A DNA stretch of 64,000 nucleotides from Acidobacteriota bacterium (GTDB taxonomy: Bacteria > Acidobacteriota > Blastocatellia > Pyrinomonadales > Pyrinomonadaceae), in contig JAFAZX010000068.1 of NCBI GenBank assembly GCA_019239425.1, positions 124,001-188,000 of the forward strand. Direction: 5' to 3'. Below the pieces are notes generated by a model, which did no database searches, was not told where the DNA came from, and saw only the letters and a program-made list of their open reading frames with translations. Below are positions 1 through 8,596 of this stretch, one piece after another (the stretch's first letter is position 1; each line of letters starts with the position of its first letter). The position numbers were made by a program, and so were the translations under genes.

Positions 1-207
1 CTCGTCTTCATCATCATCGGCCTCTTCCTGATTCAAGCCGCGTGGCTCGCGCGCGCGGAAGAGGCGCGGGGCCTCGGCGGTGCGCTGCTCACCCTGGAGC
101 GACAGCCCTACGGCCCGTACGTCCTCGGCGCCGTCGCCCTCGGCCTCGTCGCCTACGGCCTCTACATGTTCGTCGAGGCGCTCTACCGCCGGATGATTAT
201 CGAATGA
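1..207 (+). CDS. DUF1206 membrane protein, C-terminal fragment
   Basis: The gene is cut by the window edge; only the last 68 residues are present, read in frame 1 to a TGA at 205-207. Two hydrophobic segments are visible (VFIIIGLFLIQAAWLA and YVLGAVALGLVAYGLYMFVE) joined by a loop with GLGGALLTLERQPYG. The pattern GLGGAL..L...PYG..VLG.VALGLVAYGLY..VEA.YR is typical of the repeated DUF1206 unit, a small multipass inner-membrane family of unknown function. It is followed by 127 bp without a gene before the next ORF, so it is probably not in the same operon. Confidence 0.75.
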   Translation, partial: LVFIIIGLFLIQAAWLARAEEARGLGGALLTLERQPYGPYVLGAVALGLVAYGLYMFVEALYRRMIIE

Positions 208-334
208 GAAGCCGCGGCCTTGTCGCCTTCGATGGAGTCTGGTACATAGTCGTCCGTCTCAGTGCTCAAGTCAGTCGAAACGTTTTCCCGCCGGCCCCGG
301 TGCCGATTCTCACGACCCACACGGGAGGTTGGAC

Positions 335-697
335 ATGGCTAACGGTAGCTCACAGGGAAACCCTAATCAGCAGCAGGTAGAGGGGGCCACCCAAGACCCT
401 AACAAGACCCGGGTAGACTTGCTGAAAGCGATTGACCTCGCGGCGAAGAAGGCCGCCGATAAAAACGACGCCTCCCCGGAGGATGTGGAGAAGTGGCTCG
501 CCGTGAGGAAGCAGTTCCTCGACCAGAAACGGCGGGAGGGGGTGTGGATTAGTCTAATGACTTTCATTCTAATCGGCGGCATCATCGCCGCCCTCGCCCT
601 CTGGCTCCTCGGTTACGTGAAGCCGCCGCCGCCGAGCGCGAGCCCGCAGCCACAGGGTGTCAGCCAGCAGCCGCCGAGCGTGACTCCGTCGAGGTAA
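335..697 (+). CDS. small single-pass membrane protein, hypothetical
   Basis: A 120-residue protein of unknown function. A hydrophilic, Gln/Asn-rich N-terminus (about residues 1-66) precedes one membrane span (about 70-92, WISLMTFILIGGIIAALALW) and a short Pro/Ser/Gln-rich tail. I chose the ATG at 335 over the in-frame TTG at 329 because GGGAGG at 323-328 lies 6 nt upstream of it. The stop codon is one base before the ATG of the SpoIIM-like gene, so the two are almost certainly co-transcribed and may work together in the membrane. No known domain is recognised. Confidence 0.7.
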   Translation: MANGSSQGNPNQQQVEGATQDPNKTRVDLLKAIDLAAKKAADKNDASPEDVEKWLAVRKQFLDQKRREGVWISLMTFILIGGIIAALALWLLGYVKPPPPSASPQPQGVSQQPPSVTPSR

Positions 698-698
698 C

Positions 699-1682
699 AT
701 GCCGACCCGACCTTCCGACCGTTTCATCACCGAGCGCAAGGGCGCGTGGCAGCGCCTCGAAGACCTTCTGGGGATGCTCGACCGCTCTTCCCTGCGGCGT
801 TTGACCCGCGAGGAGGTGCGCGAGTTGGGGCGCATCTACCGGCGCACGGCCTCCGACCTCGCCATCGCGCGCGCCGAGTGTCGAGACCCGCGACTCGTCA
901 ACTACCTCAACAGCCTCGTCATCCGCGCGCACGGGCGCATCTACCGCGCCGACGCCTCCGAGGGCCGACACCGCCTGCGCAACTTCTTCGCGCGCGACTT
1001 CCCGCGTGCCTTCCGCCGCACGTGGCGCTACACGGCGCTCGCGTTCGCGACCTACGCGCTCTTCGCCGCGCTCTCCTTCGCGGCCACGTCGCGCGACCCC
1101 GAGTTCTCCGAGTTGGCCGGCATCCCGCCGCAGTTCCGCGAGGACGTGCTCGGACGCAAAGTCCGCTGGTGGGAGCGGGCCAACGACGCGAACCAGCTCG
1201 CCGCCTCCGCCATCGGCACCAACAACATCCGCGTCACGCTCAACGCCTTCGCGCTCGGCGCGACCTTCGGCGTCGGCACCCTCTACTACATGGCCGTCAA
1301 CGGACTCCAGCACGCGGCGGCCGTGGCGCTCGCGCACCGCGCGGGCTACGCGGGCGAGCTGCTGACCTTCATGGCGGGCCACGGCGTCATCGAGCTCTCC
1401 TGCATCTTCATCGGCGGCGGGGCCGGGATGCTCTTCGGCACGGCGCTGCTCTTCCCCGGCGACCGCCCGCGCTTCGACAACCTGCGCCTCCGCGGGCGCG
1501 AGGCCGCACAGCTCATCACCGGCTGCATCCCGCTCCTCGCCATCGCCGCCACCATCGAGGGCTTCGTCTCCCCCGCCCCCATCCCCGCCGAAATCAAATT
1601 CACCGTCGCCGCCGTCACCGGCGTCACCCTCTACTCCTACCTCCTGCTCGCCGGCCGCGGCGATACGACAGGCCGTGACTAA
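699..1682 (+). CDS. stage II sporulation protein M (SpoIIM/DUF95) family membrane protein
   Basis: A 327-residue integral membrane protein. The N-terminal 110 residues are charged and helical, including the family signature ELGRIYRRTASDLAIARAE near residues 45-65. Several membrane segments follow (TALAFATYALFAALSF, a re-entrant-looking NNIRVTLNAFALGATFGVG, GVIELSCIFIGGGAGMLFG, and a C-terminal hairpin). SpoIIM homologues are widespread in non-sporulating bacteria, where they lie next to RDD, DUF58, MoxR and DUF4129 genes; the same neighbours are present here except RDD, which is at 54.7 kb. The start has GAGG 5 nt upstream. A sporulation role is not implied. Confidence 0.88.
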   Translation: MPTRPSDRFITERKGAWQRLEDLLGMLDRSSLRRLTREEVRELGRIYRRTASDLAIARAECRDPRLVNYLNSLVIRAHGRIYRADASEGRHRLRNFFARDFPRAFRRTWRYTALAFATYALFAALSFAATSRDPEFSELAGIPPQFREDVLGRKVRWWERANDANQLAASAIGTNNIRVTLNAFALGATFGVGTLYYMAVNGLQHAAAVALAHRAGYAGELLTFMAGHGVIELSCIFIGGGAGMLFGTALLFPGDRPRFDNLRLRGREAAQLITGCIPLLAIAATIEGFVSPAPIPAEIKFTVAAVTGVTLYSYLLLAGRGDTTGRD

Positions 1683-1685
1683 GTT

Positions 1686-3005
1686 TTAAAGCAGGCCGCG
1701 CTCTTTGACGCGGATGTAGGTCTCGAGGAGCGAGGGGACGAGCGAGGCCGTCGTCACGTCGAGGGCGAGGCCGCCCTGCGCTTCGACGAGGCGGAGGGCC
1801 GACTCGCGCTGGAGCATGATCTCTTCGGCGACCGACTGGGCGAAGAGTTCGCTCGTGTCTTCGGGGGCGTCGCGGACGGAGGCGCGCAGGTCTCGGTCGG
1901 CGATGGTGGTGACGAGCGGGAGGTGGCGCGGGCGCAGGATGCGCAAGGAGGTCAGCAGCTCGCGCGAGCCCTCCTCGTCCACGAGGTCTGTGAGCAGGAC
2001 GACGAGCGCGCGCCGCTTGCAGTTGGCGGCGACGAACTCGAAGGCGCGCGTGTAGGAAGGCTCGATCAACTCCGGCTCGACGGCGTGGAGCGCTTCGAGC
2101 ACGAGGTCTAACTGCTCGCGCCCCTTGCCCGGCGGGACGTAGGCGTTGACGCGGCGGCCGAAGACGAGCAGGCCCGCGTGGTCGCCCGCGCGCCGCGCCG
2201 CGCTCATCAGGGCGAGCGCCGCGTGGATGGCCGTGTCGAACTTCGTCTCGCGCTCGATGCGCGCCGTCATCAGTCGCCCGGCGTCCAGGGCGATGAGCAC
2301 CGTCTGGTCGCGCTCGATCTGATACTGCCGCGTCGTCAGACGCCCGCGCCGCGCCGTCGCCGACCAGGAGACGTGGCGCAACTCGTCGCCCGGCACGTAC
2401 TCGCGCAGGGATTCGAAGTCGCGCCCCTCGCCGCGCCAGGACGCGCGCCGCTGCGCCGCGATGAGCGAGCGCGCGCCCAGGGCCTTCAGCTCCGCCTCGC
2501 GCGCGCGCCTCACGTTCGGGTAGACCTTGACCGAGGCGGTCTCGCCCGCCAGCTCTTCGCGCCAGGCGAGACCCAGACGCGTCCGCACGCGCAGGGCCAC
2601 GCGCCCGAACTCGAAGCGGCCGCGCCGCTCAGGCCGCAGAGCGTAGACGAACGTCTTCGACTCGCGCGGCCCCAGCGTCAGCTCGGCCTCGCGCGGCGAG
2701 AGGAGCGCAAGCTCCGGCGGGTACTCGTCCTTCAAACGCAACTGAAACGCGCGCGGCGTGTGGTTCTCGACGCGGACGCGCACCTCCGTCTCGGCCCCGA
2801 TGTGGAAGCGCCCGCCCAGCTCGCGGAAGATTTCCAGCCCCGCGGGCAGGCGGCTCGCGCGCGCGTCTATGAAGGCCAGCGCCAGCAGCCCCGCGTCGAA
2901 CGCCACCGCCGCCCAGCGCAACCCCGGCCGCCCCCACGACAGGGACAGCGGCACGAAGCCCACCGCCAGCAGCGCGTAGAAGAGTTTTGTGAAAACGAAA
3001 CGCAT
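1686..3005 (-). CDS. DUF58 domain-containing protein (MoxR-associated)
   Basis: A 439-residue protein with two N-terminal membrane helices (about residues 7-50), a beta-rich middle that resembles an Ig-like fold, and the DUF58 core around residues 190-260, recognised by GEGRDFESLREYVPGDELR and the following HVSWSATARRGRLTTRQYQ. The C-terminal third resembles a von Willebrand A fold (VLIALDAGRLM, LVVLLTDLVDEE). DUF58 proteins are encoded with MoxR ATPases and are thought to act with them in envelope protein maturation. It converges with the SpoIIM gene (3-bp gap) and is separated from its expected partner MoxR by the divergently read tandem-95 gene. Confidence 0.9.
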   Translation of the reverse strand: MRFVFTKLFYALLAVGFVPLSLSWGRPGLRWAAVAFDAGLLALAFIDARASRLPAGLEIFRELGGRFHIGAETEVRVRVENHTPRAFQLRLKDEYPPELALLSPREAELTLGPRESKTFVYALRPERRGRFEFGRVALRVRTRLGLAWREELAGETASVKVYPNVRRAREAELKALGARSLIAAQRRASWRGEGRDFESLREYVPGDELRHVSWSATARRGRLTTRQYQIERDQTVLIALDAGRLMTARIERETKFDTAIHAALALMSAARRAGDHAGLLVFGRRVNAYVPPGKGREQLDLVLEALHAVEPELIEPSYTRAFEFVAANCKRRALVVLLTDLVDEEGSRELLTSLRILRPRHLPLVTTIADRDLRASVRDAPEDTSELFAQSVAEEIMLQRESALRLVEAQGGLALDVTTASLVPSLLETYIRVKERGLL

Positions 3006-3263
3006 CGGCTTCCTGGAAAAGCTAGCGGCCCGCGGAAAAGACTTTTTTCTTGTCTTCCAGCGGCCCGGATGCTAGTTGTTGAAGTTGGCCGCTCCGCGAC
3101 TGAGCCCTTGACCGCTCACGACCGGCACCGAAGTACCCCGACCACCTTCGGCGCGGCTGCGCTCGGTCTTATCCTGAGGATGTGACTCCCGGCGGTCGCT
3201 CTGTCCCGCCCTCCTCAAACTCTACCGACTCACTTTCTGAGCCCTGACCCACAGGAGAAAAGT

Positions 3264-6200
3264 ATGTTCCCCCGCTGGAAATCCCCCTTTCGACTCGGCC
3301 AACGCGGCCTGACCAGACTGCTCCTCGCCGCCGCCTTCGTCTTCGCCCTTCAGCTCAGGGCCGATGCCGCCGGCACTTTCGTCTCCGCCCCGAACCGCGT
3401 GGACATGGTCTACGACTCGGCGCGTGACACCCTCTACATCACGAGCGGGGCGAGCGTCCTGCGCTACCAACTCGGCGCGAACTCTTTCCTGCCCCCCTTC
3501 AACCTCGGCGGCAGCCTCGCCGGCCTCGACCTCTCGCCCGACGGCAACACGCTCGTCGTCGCCGACCGCACGCGCGACGCGTCGAACGTCTGGGTCTGGG
3601 TCGTAGACCTCAGAACCGGTGCCGCGAACAAGGCCACGACGCCGCGCGCTTCCGGCGAGGGCGGCACGTTCACCGTCGCGTTCGGGGCCGACAACAATGT
3701 GCTCGTCACGGGCACATACGAGGGCTCCGGCTGGAATCCGCTCCGCCGGCTCAACCCCGCGACGGGCGTGTGGACTTCGCTCACGAGCCTCTTCCCGGAC
3801 ATGCCGGGCGGCACGCTTTCACAGAACGCGATGCTCGCCGCGAGCGGCGACCGCTCTGTCATAGGCTTCGCCGAGGGTAACATCTCCGACGGCCGATGGG
3901 GGAGCTACAACGTGGCCGCCGGCACGGCCGTTCACAGAACCGGCTACACGGACGGCACGAGCTGGTTCAACTACGAGATCGGCGTCAACAAGAGCGGCAC
4001 GCAGTACGCCATCCCGACCTACGGCGGCACCTTCATCTACAACTCAAGCTTCGCCAAAATCGCCACGCTCGGCGTCTACGCGGGCGCACAGCCCGTCGGC
4101 GTCGTCTACCACCCCGTCGAGGACGTCGTCTACTTCCCGTGGACGACGACGAAGCAGGTGCGCGCCTTCAACACCAACACGTTCGCGCAGGTCGCCGCCT
4201 ACGACTTCGAGGACACCTTCCAGGGCAACGGCAACTATGCCTTCCAGCAGGGGCGCATGAAGATGTCGCGCGACGGCTCGCTGCTCTTCGCGACGGTCAC
4301 GGGCGGCGTCCGCTTCCTGCGCCTCTACGCGCCGCTCGCGGCCGACGGCCAGGCGGTCACGACCGAGGAGAACACGCCCGTCAACGTTACCCTCTCGGGG
4401 AGCGTCGGCAACGGCGGCGCGCTCTCCTACGCGGTCGCCACCCAGCCCGCGCACGGCACCTTGAGCGGCTCCGGCGCCAACCTCGTCTACACGCCCGAGA
4501 CGAACTACGAGGGCGCAGACAGCTTCACCTTCAGGAGCGTCTACGGCCCCGCGGAGTCGGCCCCGGCGACCGTCACCGTCGCCGTCACGCACGGCAACGC
4601 CGCGCCCGCGGCCGAAGACCAGTCCGTCACGGTTGACGAGGACGGCTCGGTCGCCGTCACGCTCGCCGGCTCAGACCCGGAAGGGTCGGCCGTCACCTTC
4701 GCCGTCGCCACGCAGCCCGCCTACGGCACGCTGACGGGGACGGCCCCGAACCTCGTCTACACGCCCGCGCCCGACTTCTACGGCAGCGACGCCTTCACCT
4801 TCCGCGTGAGCGACGGCGTCGCGTCGAGCGTCGGGCACGTCTACGTGAGCGTCACTGGCGTCAACGACCCGCCCACCGTCACGAACCGTTCGGCGGCGAC
4901 GGACGAAGACACGCCCCTCACCATCACGCTCAGCGGCAACGACATCGACAGCAGCCCGCTGAGCTTCATCATCGTCGCACAGCCGCTGCACGGCACGCTC
5001 TCGGGCACGATGCCGAACCTCGTCTACACGCCCGCGCCCGACTACAGCGGCCCCGACGGCTTCGGCTTCAGGGCGACCGACGGCGCGGCCGACAGCAACG
5101 ACGCCCAGGTGACCATCAACGTCCGCCCCGTCAACGACGCGCCCGTGGCCGACGCGCAGACCATCGCGGCGACCGAGGACACGCCCTTCCCCTTCGCGCT
5201 CACCGGCTCGGACGCCGAAGGGTCGCCCATCACCTACACCGTCGTCACGCAGCCCGCGCACGGCACGCTCTCAGGCTCCGCGCCCAACCTCGTCTACACG
5301 CCCGCCGCGAACTACAGCGGGCCGGACGGCTTCACCTTCCGCGTGAGCGACGGCGCGGCCAGCTCGCCCGCGGCGTCGGTCTCGATCAGCGTCGCCGCCG
5401 TCAACGACGCGCCCGTCGCCAACGCGCAGTCGCTCACGACCAGCGAGGACACGCCGAAGCAGGTCGTGCTCTCCGGCTCGGACGTGGAGGGCAGCCCCCT
5501 CAACTTCACGGTCGTCGCGCAGCCCGCGCACGGCACCTTGAGCGGCCAGGGCGCGAACCTCACCTACACGCCCGCGGCCAACTTCAACGGCGCGGACAGC
5601 TTCACCTTCAAGACGAACGACGGCGCGGACGAGAGCGCCGAGGCCACGGTCTCGATCAGCGTCACGCCCGTTAACGACTTGCCTGTGGCGAACGACATGA
5701 ACGTGACGACCGACGAGGACAAGCCGCTCAACATCACGGCCGACGTGACGGACGTTGACGGCGACGCGTTGACCTACTATTTCTACTCCTACCCGAAGCA
5801 CGGCGCCCTCCTCGGCACCGCGCCGAATTTCACCTACAGGCCCGAGGCCGACTACAACGGCACGGACTCGTTCAGCTACAGGGTCTCCGACGGCACCGCC
5901 ACCACGGCGACGGCGACCGTCACCATCACCCTCAACCCCGTCGAAGACGTGCCCGTCGCGGTGGGTCGGACTTGGTATGGCACGGAGGACACGCCCTTCC
6001 CGCTTCTGCTCTCGGGCAGGGACGCGGACGGCGACGCGCTCACGTACACCGTCCTCACGCAGCCCGCACACGGAACCCTGAGCGGCACGGTTCCGAACCT
6101 GACTTATACTCCGGCGGCGAACTACAACGGCTGGGACAGCTTCACCTTCAAGGCGAACGACGGCAAGTCGGACTCCCCGCCGGAGAGCATCTGGATTTCG

Positions 6201-7034
6201 CTCGCGTCCGTCAACGACGCGCCGACCGCCGTCGCGCAGTCCTACACGGTGACGGAGGACACGCCGCGTCAGGCCGCGCTCTACGGCTACGACGTGGACA
6301 ACAACCCCATCACCTACACGGTCGTCACGCAGCCCGCGCACGGAACACTCTCCGGCACGGGATGGAACCTGACCTACAGCCCCGCGCCGAACTACTTCGG
6401 CCCCGACAGCTTCACCTTCAAGGTAAACGACGGCGCCCTCGACTCGAACGTGGCGACCATCCAACTCAACGTCGCCAACGTGAACGACGCGCCGACGGCG
6501 AACGGCCAGACGGTCGCGACCAACGAGGACACGGCGAAGGCCATCACGCTGACCGGCTCGGACGTGGACGGCGACCCGCTGACCTACACGCTGGTCAGCG
6601 CGCCGACCCGCGGCGTGCTCTCGGGCACGATGCCGAACCTCGTCTACACGCCCGGGCCGGACTTCTACGGCACCGACAGCTTCACCTTTGTCGTCCGCGA
6701 CCCCTGGGCGCAGAGCACGACGGCGACAGTCACCATCAACGTCGCCGCCGTCAACGACCCGCCCGTGGCCGCCGCCGACAGCGTGTCGGTCGTCAAGAAC
6801 AGTTCGAATAACAACCTGACGGTGCTCGCCAACGACCGCGACGTGGAGGGCGACGCGCTGACGGTCACGTCCGTCACGCAACCGTCGAACGGCTCAGTCA
6901 CCGTCGCGCCCGGCGGCAAGAGCGTCTACTACACCCCTAACAGGAACTACCGCGGGAACGACTTCTTCACCTACGCCGTTAGCGACGGGCACGGCGGCAC
7001 CGCCACGGGCGCTGTCACGGTCGCCGTCAAGTAG
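3264..7034 (+). CDS. secreted tandem-95 (cadherin/Ig-like) repeat protein with N-terminal beta-propeller
   Basis: 1256 residues. A signal peptide (about 1-35, RLLLAAAFVFALQLRADA) is followed by a propeller-like region to about residue 355 that contains LDLSPDGNTLVVADRTRD, typical of WD40/YncE-like blades. From about 359 to the end there are ten copies of an ~89-residue Ig/cadherin-like unit of the tandem-95 type (EDTPL..TLSGSD..G..LTYTVV.QPAHGTLSG..PNLTYTPA.NY.G.DSFTF....). The last copy (from about 1168) is a divergent type with VLANDRDVEGDAL. Such proteins are surface adhesins or matrix proteins. The start has AGGAG 6-10 nt upstream. The repeats are similar at DNA level, so length variation by recombination is plausible. 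No sorting domain is visible at the C-terminus. Confidence 0.88.
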   Translation: MFPRWKSPFRLGQRGLTRLLLAAAFVFALQLRADAAGTFVSAPNRVDMVYDSARDTLYITSGASVLRYQLGANSFLPPFNLGGSLAGLDLSPDGNTLVVADRTRDASNVWVWVVDLRTGAANKATTPRASGEGGTFTVAFGADNNVLVTGTYEGSGWNPLRRLNPATGVWTSLTSLFPDMPGGTLSQNAMLAASGDRSVIGFAEGNISDGRWGSYNVAAGTAVHRTGYTDGTSWFNYEIGVNKSGTQYAIPTYGGTFIYNSSFAKIATLGVYAGAQPVGVVYHPVEDVVYFPWTTTKQVRAFNTNTFAQVAAYDFEDTFQGNGNYAFQQGRMKMSRDGSLLFATVTGGVRFLRLYAPLAADGQAVTTEENTPVNVTLSGSVGNGGALSYAVATQPAHGTLSGSGANLVYTPETNYEGADSFTFRSVYGPAESAPATVTVAVTHGNAAPAAEDQSVTVDEDGSVAVTLAGSDPEGSAVTFAVATQPAYGTLTGTAPNLVYTPAPDFYGSDAFTFRVSDGVASSVGHVYVSVTGVNDPPTVTNRSAATDEDTPLTITLSGNDIDSSPLSFIIVAQPLHGTLSGTMPNLVYTPAPDYSGPDGFGFRATDGAADSNDAQVTINVRPVNDAPVADAQTIAATEDTPFPFALTGSDAEGSPITYTVVTQPAHGTLSGSAPNLVYTPAANYSGPDGFTFRVSDGAASSPAASVSISVAAVNDAPVANAQSLTTSEDTPKQVVLSGSDVEGSPLNFTVVAQPAHGTLSGQGANLTYTPAANFNGADSFTFKTNDGADESAEATVSISVTPVNDLPVANDMNVTTDEDKPLNITADVTDVDGDALTYYFYSYPKHGALLGTAPNFTYRPEADYNGTDSFSYRVSDGTATTATATVTITLNPVEDVPVAVGRTWYGTEDTPFPLLLSGRDADGDALTYTVLTQPAHGTLSGTVPNLTYTPAANYNGWDSFTFKANDGKSDSPPESIWISLASVNDAPTAVAQSYTVTEDTPRQAALYGYDVDNNPITYTVVTQPAHGTLSGTGWNLTYSPAPNYFGPDSFTFKVNDGALDSNVATIQLNVANVNDAPTANGQTVATNEDTAKAITLTGSDVDGDPLTYTLVSAPTRGVLSGTMPNLVYTPGPDFYGTDSFTFVVRDPWAQSTTATVTINVAAVNDPPVAAADSVSVVKNSSNNNLTVLANDRDVEGDALTVTSVTQPSNGSVTVAPGGKSVYYTPNRNYRGNDFFTYAVSDGHGGTATGAVTVAVK

Positions 7035-7055
7035 TCGTCACACACACCGACCACC

Positions 7056-7105
7056 CGAAGGGCGTGGGCGCGCGGCAGGCAACGGCCGCGCGCCCACGCC
7101 CTTCG
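7056..7105. terminator. 20-bp perfect inverted repeat between convergent genes
   Basis: Arms 7056-7075 and 7086-7105 are exact reverse complements with a 10-base loop and are very GC-rich. The element lies 22 bp after the tandem-95 stop and abuts the stop codon of the convergent thioesterase gene at 7107. There is no T-run on either side, so it would act as a bidirectional hairpin stop or Rho-assisted terminator. Confidence 0.7.
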
Positions 7106-7106
7106 T

Positions 7107-7544
7107 TCACCCCCTCATGCTCATCATCGTGGCGAGCATCGTGGCGACGATCTTCTCTCCGTCGTCTTTAAGTGCGTAGAGGTCGCCGGCGCAGACGGTG
7201 AGGTTGCGGCCGGCGCGGACGACGCGCGCGCGGGCGACGAAGTTGCGGCCCGCCGCGGGCGAGAGCAGGTTGAGCTTGAACTCGACGGAGAGGACTTCGG
7301 TGCCCGGCTCGGTCAGGCTCAGCGCCGCGTAGCCGCAGGCCGTGTCCACCAGCGCCGTCACGACCCCCGCGTGCAGGTAGCCGTGCTGCTGCGTGAACTC
7401 CTCCCTGAACTCAAACCCTATCTCGACCGCGCCCGGCGCCACGCGCAGGAGGCCCGCGCCGAACGTCTCCATCGCCCGCTGCCGCGCGAAGCTCTCGCGC
7501 ACGCGCCGCTCGAAGTCGGGGTCTCTCGGGGCGAAGTCCTTCAT
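7107..7544 (-). CDS. PaaI-family hotdog-fold thioesterase
   Basis: 145 residues, the normal length for a single hotdog domain of the PaaI/YbgC-like acyl-CoA thioesterase group. The family core is QHGYLHAGVVTALVDTACGYAA (positions about 46-67), where HG starts the catalytic loop and the acidic residue on the following helix is present (VDTACG). The C-terminal half continues with the conserved strand VEFKLNLLSPAAG. The substrate cannot be read from sequence. Its start codon lies 3 bp after the MoxR stop, so it is the last gene of the minus-strand MoxR operon. Confidence 0.85.
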   Translation of the reverse strand: MKDFAPRDPDFERRVRESFARQRAMETFGAGLLRVAPGAVEIGFEFREEFTQQHGYLHAGVVTALVDTACGYAALSLTEPGTEVLSVEFKLNLLSPAAGRNFVARARVVRAGRNLTVCAGDLYALKDDGEKIVATMLATMMSMRG

Positions 7545-7547
7545 ACT

Positions 7548-8501
7548 TCAGCGCGGGACTTCGACCGTGTTGAGGATGTCGATGATGACGGCGTCGGGGG
7601 TGGCGCCGTCCAGCTCCGCCTCGGCGCGCAGGGAGATGCGGTGGCGGAGCGTGGGCAGCGCGATGGCCTTCACGTCGTCGGGCGTGGCGAAGTCGCGCCC
7701 GCGCATCGCGGCCACCGCCTTCGAGCAGAGCAGCAGCGCCACGCTCGCGCGCGGGCTGGCGCCGTAGGCGACCGAAGGGTGCTCGCGCGTGCGGCGGACG
7801 AGCTCGACCAGGTACTTCTGCACGCCCGGCTCCATGCGCGCGGCGCGCACCTCCGCGCGGCATCGCATGACGGCCTCGGGTTCCGGCAGGGGTCGCACGT
7901 CCACGTGTTCGAGGCGGCGCGCGCTGAAGCCCGAGTCCCAGTTGGAGACGACCTGTGCCTCCTCCGCCTCCGTCGGGTAGTCGATGAGAACTTTGAGGAG
8001 GAAGCGGTCGAGCTGCGCCTCGGGCAGGGGGTACGTGCCCTCGTACTCGATGGGGTTCTCGGTGGCGAAGACGGTGAAGAGCGGCGACAAGCGGTGCTGC
8101 TCGCCGTCGATGGTGACCTGCCGCTCCTCCATCGCTTCGAGCAGGGCGGCCTGCGTCTTCGGCGGCGTGCGGTTGATCTCGTCGGCGAGCAGCACGTCGG
8201 TGAAGACGGGGCCGCGGCGCAGGCTGAAGCTGGCGGTCGCCGTGTTGAAGACGTTCGTGCCCGTGATGTCGGAAGGCATCAGGTCGGGCGTGAACTGGAT
8301 GCGGCCGAAGTCCGCGCCGACGATGCGCGCGAGCGTCTTGACGAGCAGAGTCTTCCCCGTCCCCGGCACGCCCTCGACGAGCGCGTGCCCTTCCGCGAGG
8401 AGCGCCACCAGCACCTGCTCGACCACCGCGTCCTGACCGACGACGACCTTGGCCAGCTCGCCGCGGATGTGCTCGACGGTGGCGGGGACGTGTTGAAGCA
8501 T
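7548..8501 (-). CDS. MoxR family AAA+ ATPase
   Basis: 317 residues, the usual MoxR length. Walker A GVPGTGKT is at residues 44-51, Walker [10 protein letters not shown] at about 103-111, sensor 1 in FTVFATENP and the arginine-finger/lid region in the C-terminal third. MoxR ATPases act as chaperone-like partners of DUF58/VWA proteins in assembling envelope or metal-containing proteins. The gene follows DUF4350 and DUF4129 on the same strand. The start codon directly abuts an AT-rich repeat element (8502-8593), and no Shine-Dalgarno is visible before the ATG, which is odd for a gene of this kind. Confidence 0.93.
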   Translation of the reverse strand: MLQHVPATVEHIRGELAKVVVGQDAVVEQVLVALLAEGHALVEGVPGTGKTLLVKTLARIVGADFGRIQFTPDLMPSDITGTNVFNTATASFSLRRGPVFTDVLLADEINRTPPKTQAALLEAMEERQVTIDGEQHRLSPLFTVFATENPIEYEGTYPLPEAQLDRFLLKVLIDYPTEAEEAQVVSNWDSGFSARRLEHVDVRPLPEPEAVMRCRAEVRAARMEPGVQKYLVELVRRTREHPSVAYGASPRASVALLLCSKAVAAMRGRDFATPDDVKAIALPTLRHRISLRAEAELDGATPDAVIIDILNTVEVPR

Positions 8502-8593
8502 TTTCGATTTTTTAATTTTTGATTTTCGAGTTTTAAAAAGCGGCTGTATGTAAACACATAAAATCGCAAATCTAAAATCGCAAATCTAAAATT
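8502..8593. repeat. hairpin element, family G (AAATCTA/AAATCGC), degenerate
   Basis: Right side 8560-8592 is a tandem array of AAATCGC and AAATCTA words. Left side 8502-8535 is a degenerate A/T-rich counterpart on the complementary strand (TTTTCGA, TTTTTGA). The architecture matches the other families (7-bp words, two opposing arms, position between genes), but pairing is poor on the left. It fills the gap between the MoxR start and the DUF4350 stop and is markedly AT-rich against the GC-rich background. Confidence 0.5.
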
Positions 8594-8596
8594 CCT

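Noticed and set aside
5271-6881. A 536-codon antisense frame inside the tandem-95 gene
   Set aside because: It is the mirrored reading of the repeats; the composition is repetitive and there is no start context.
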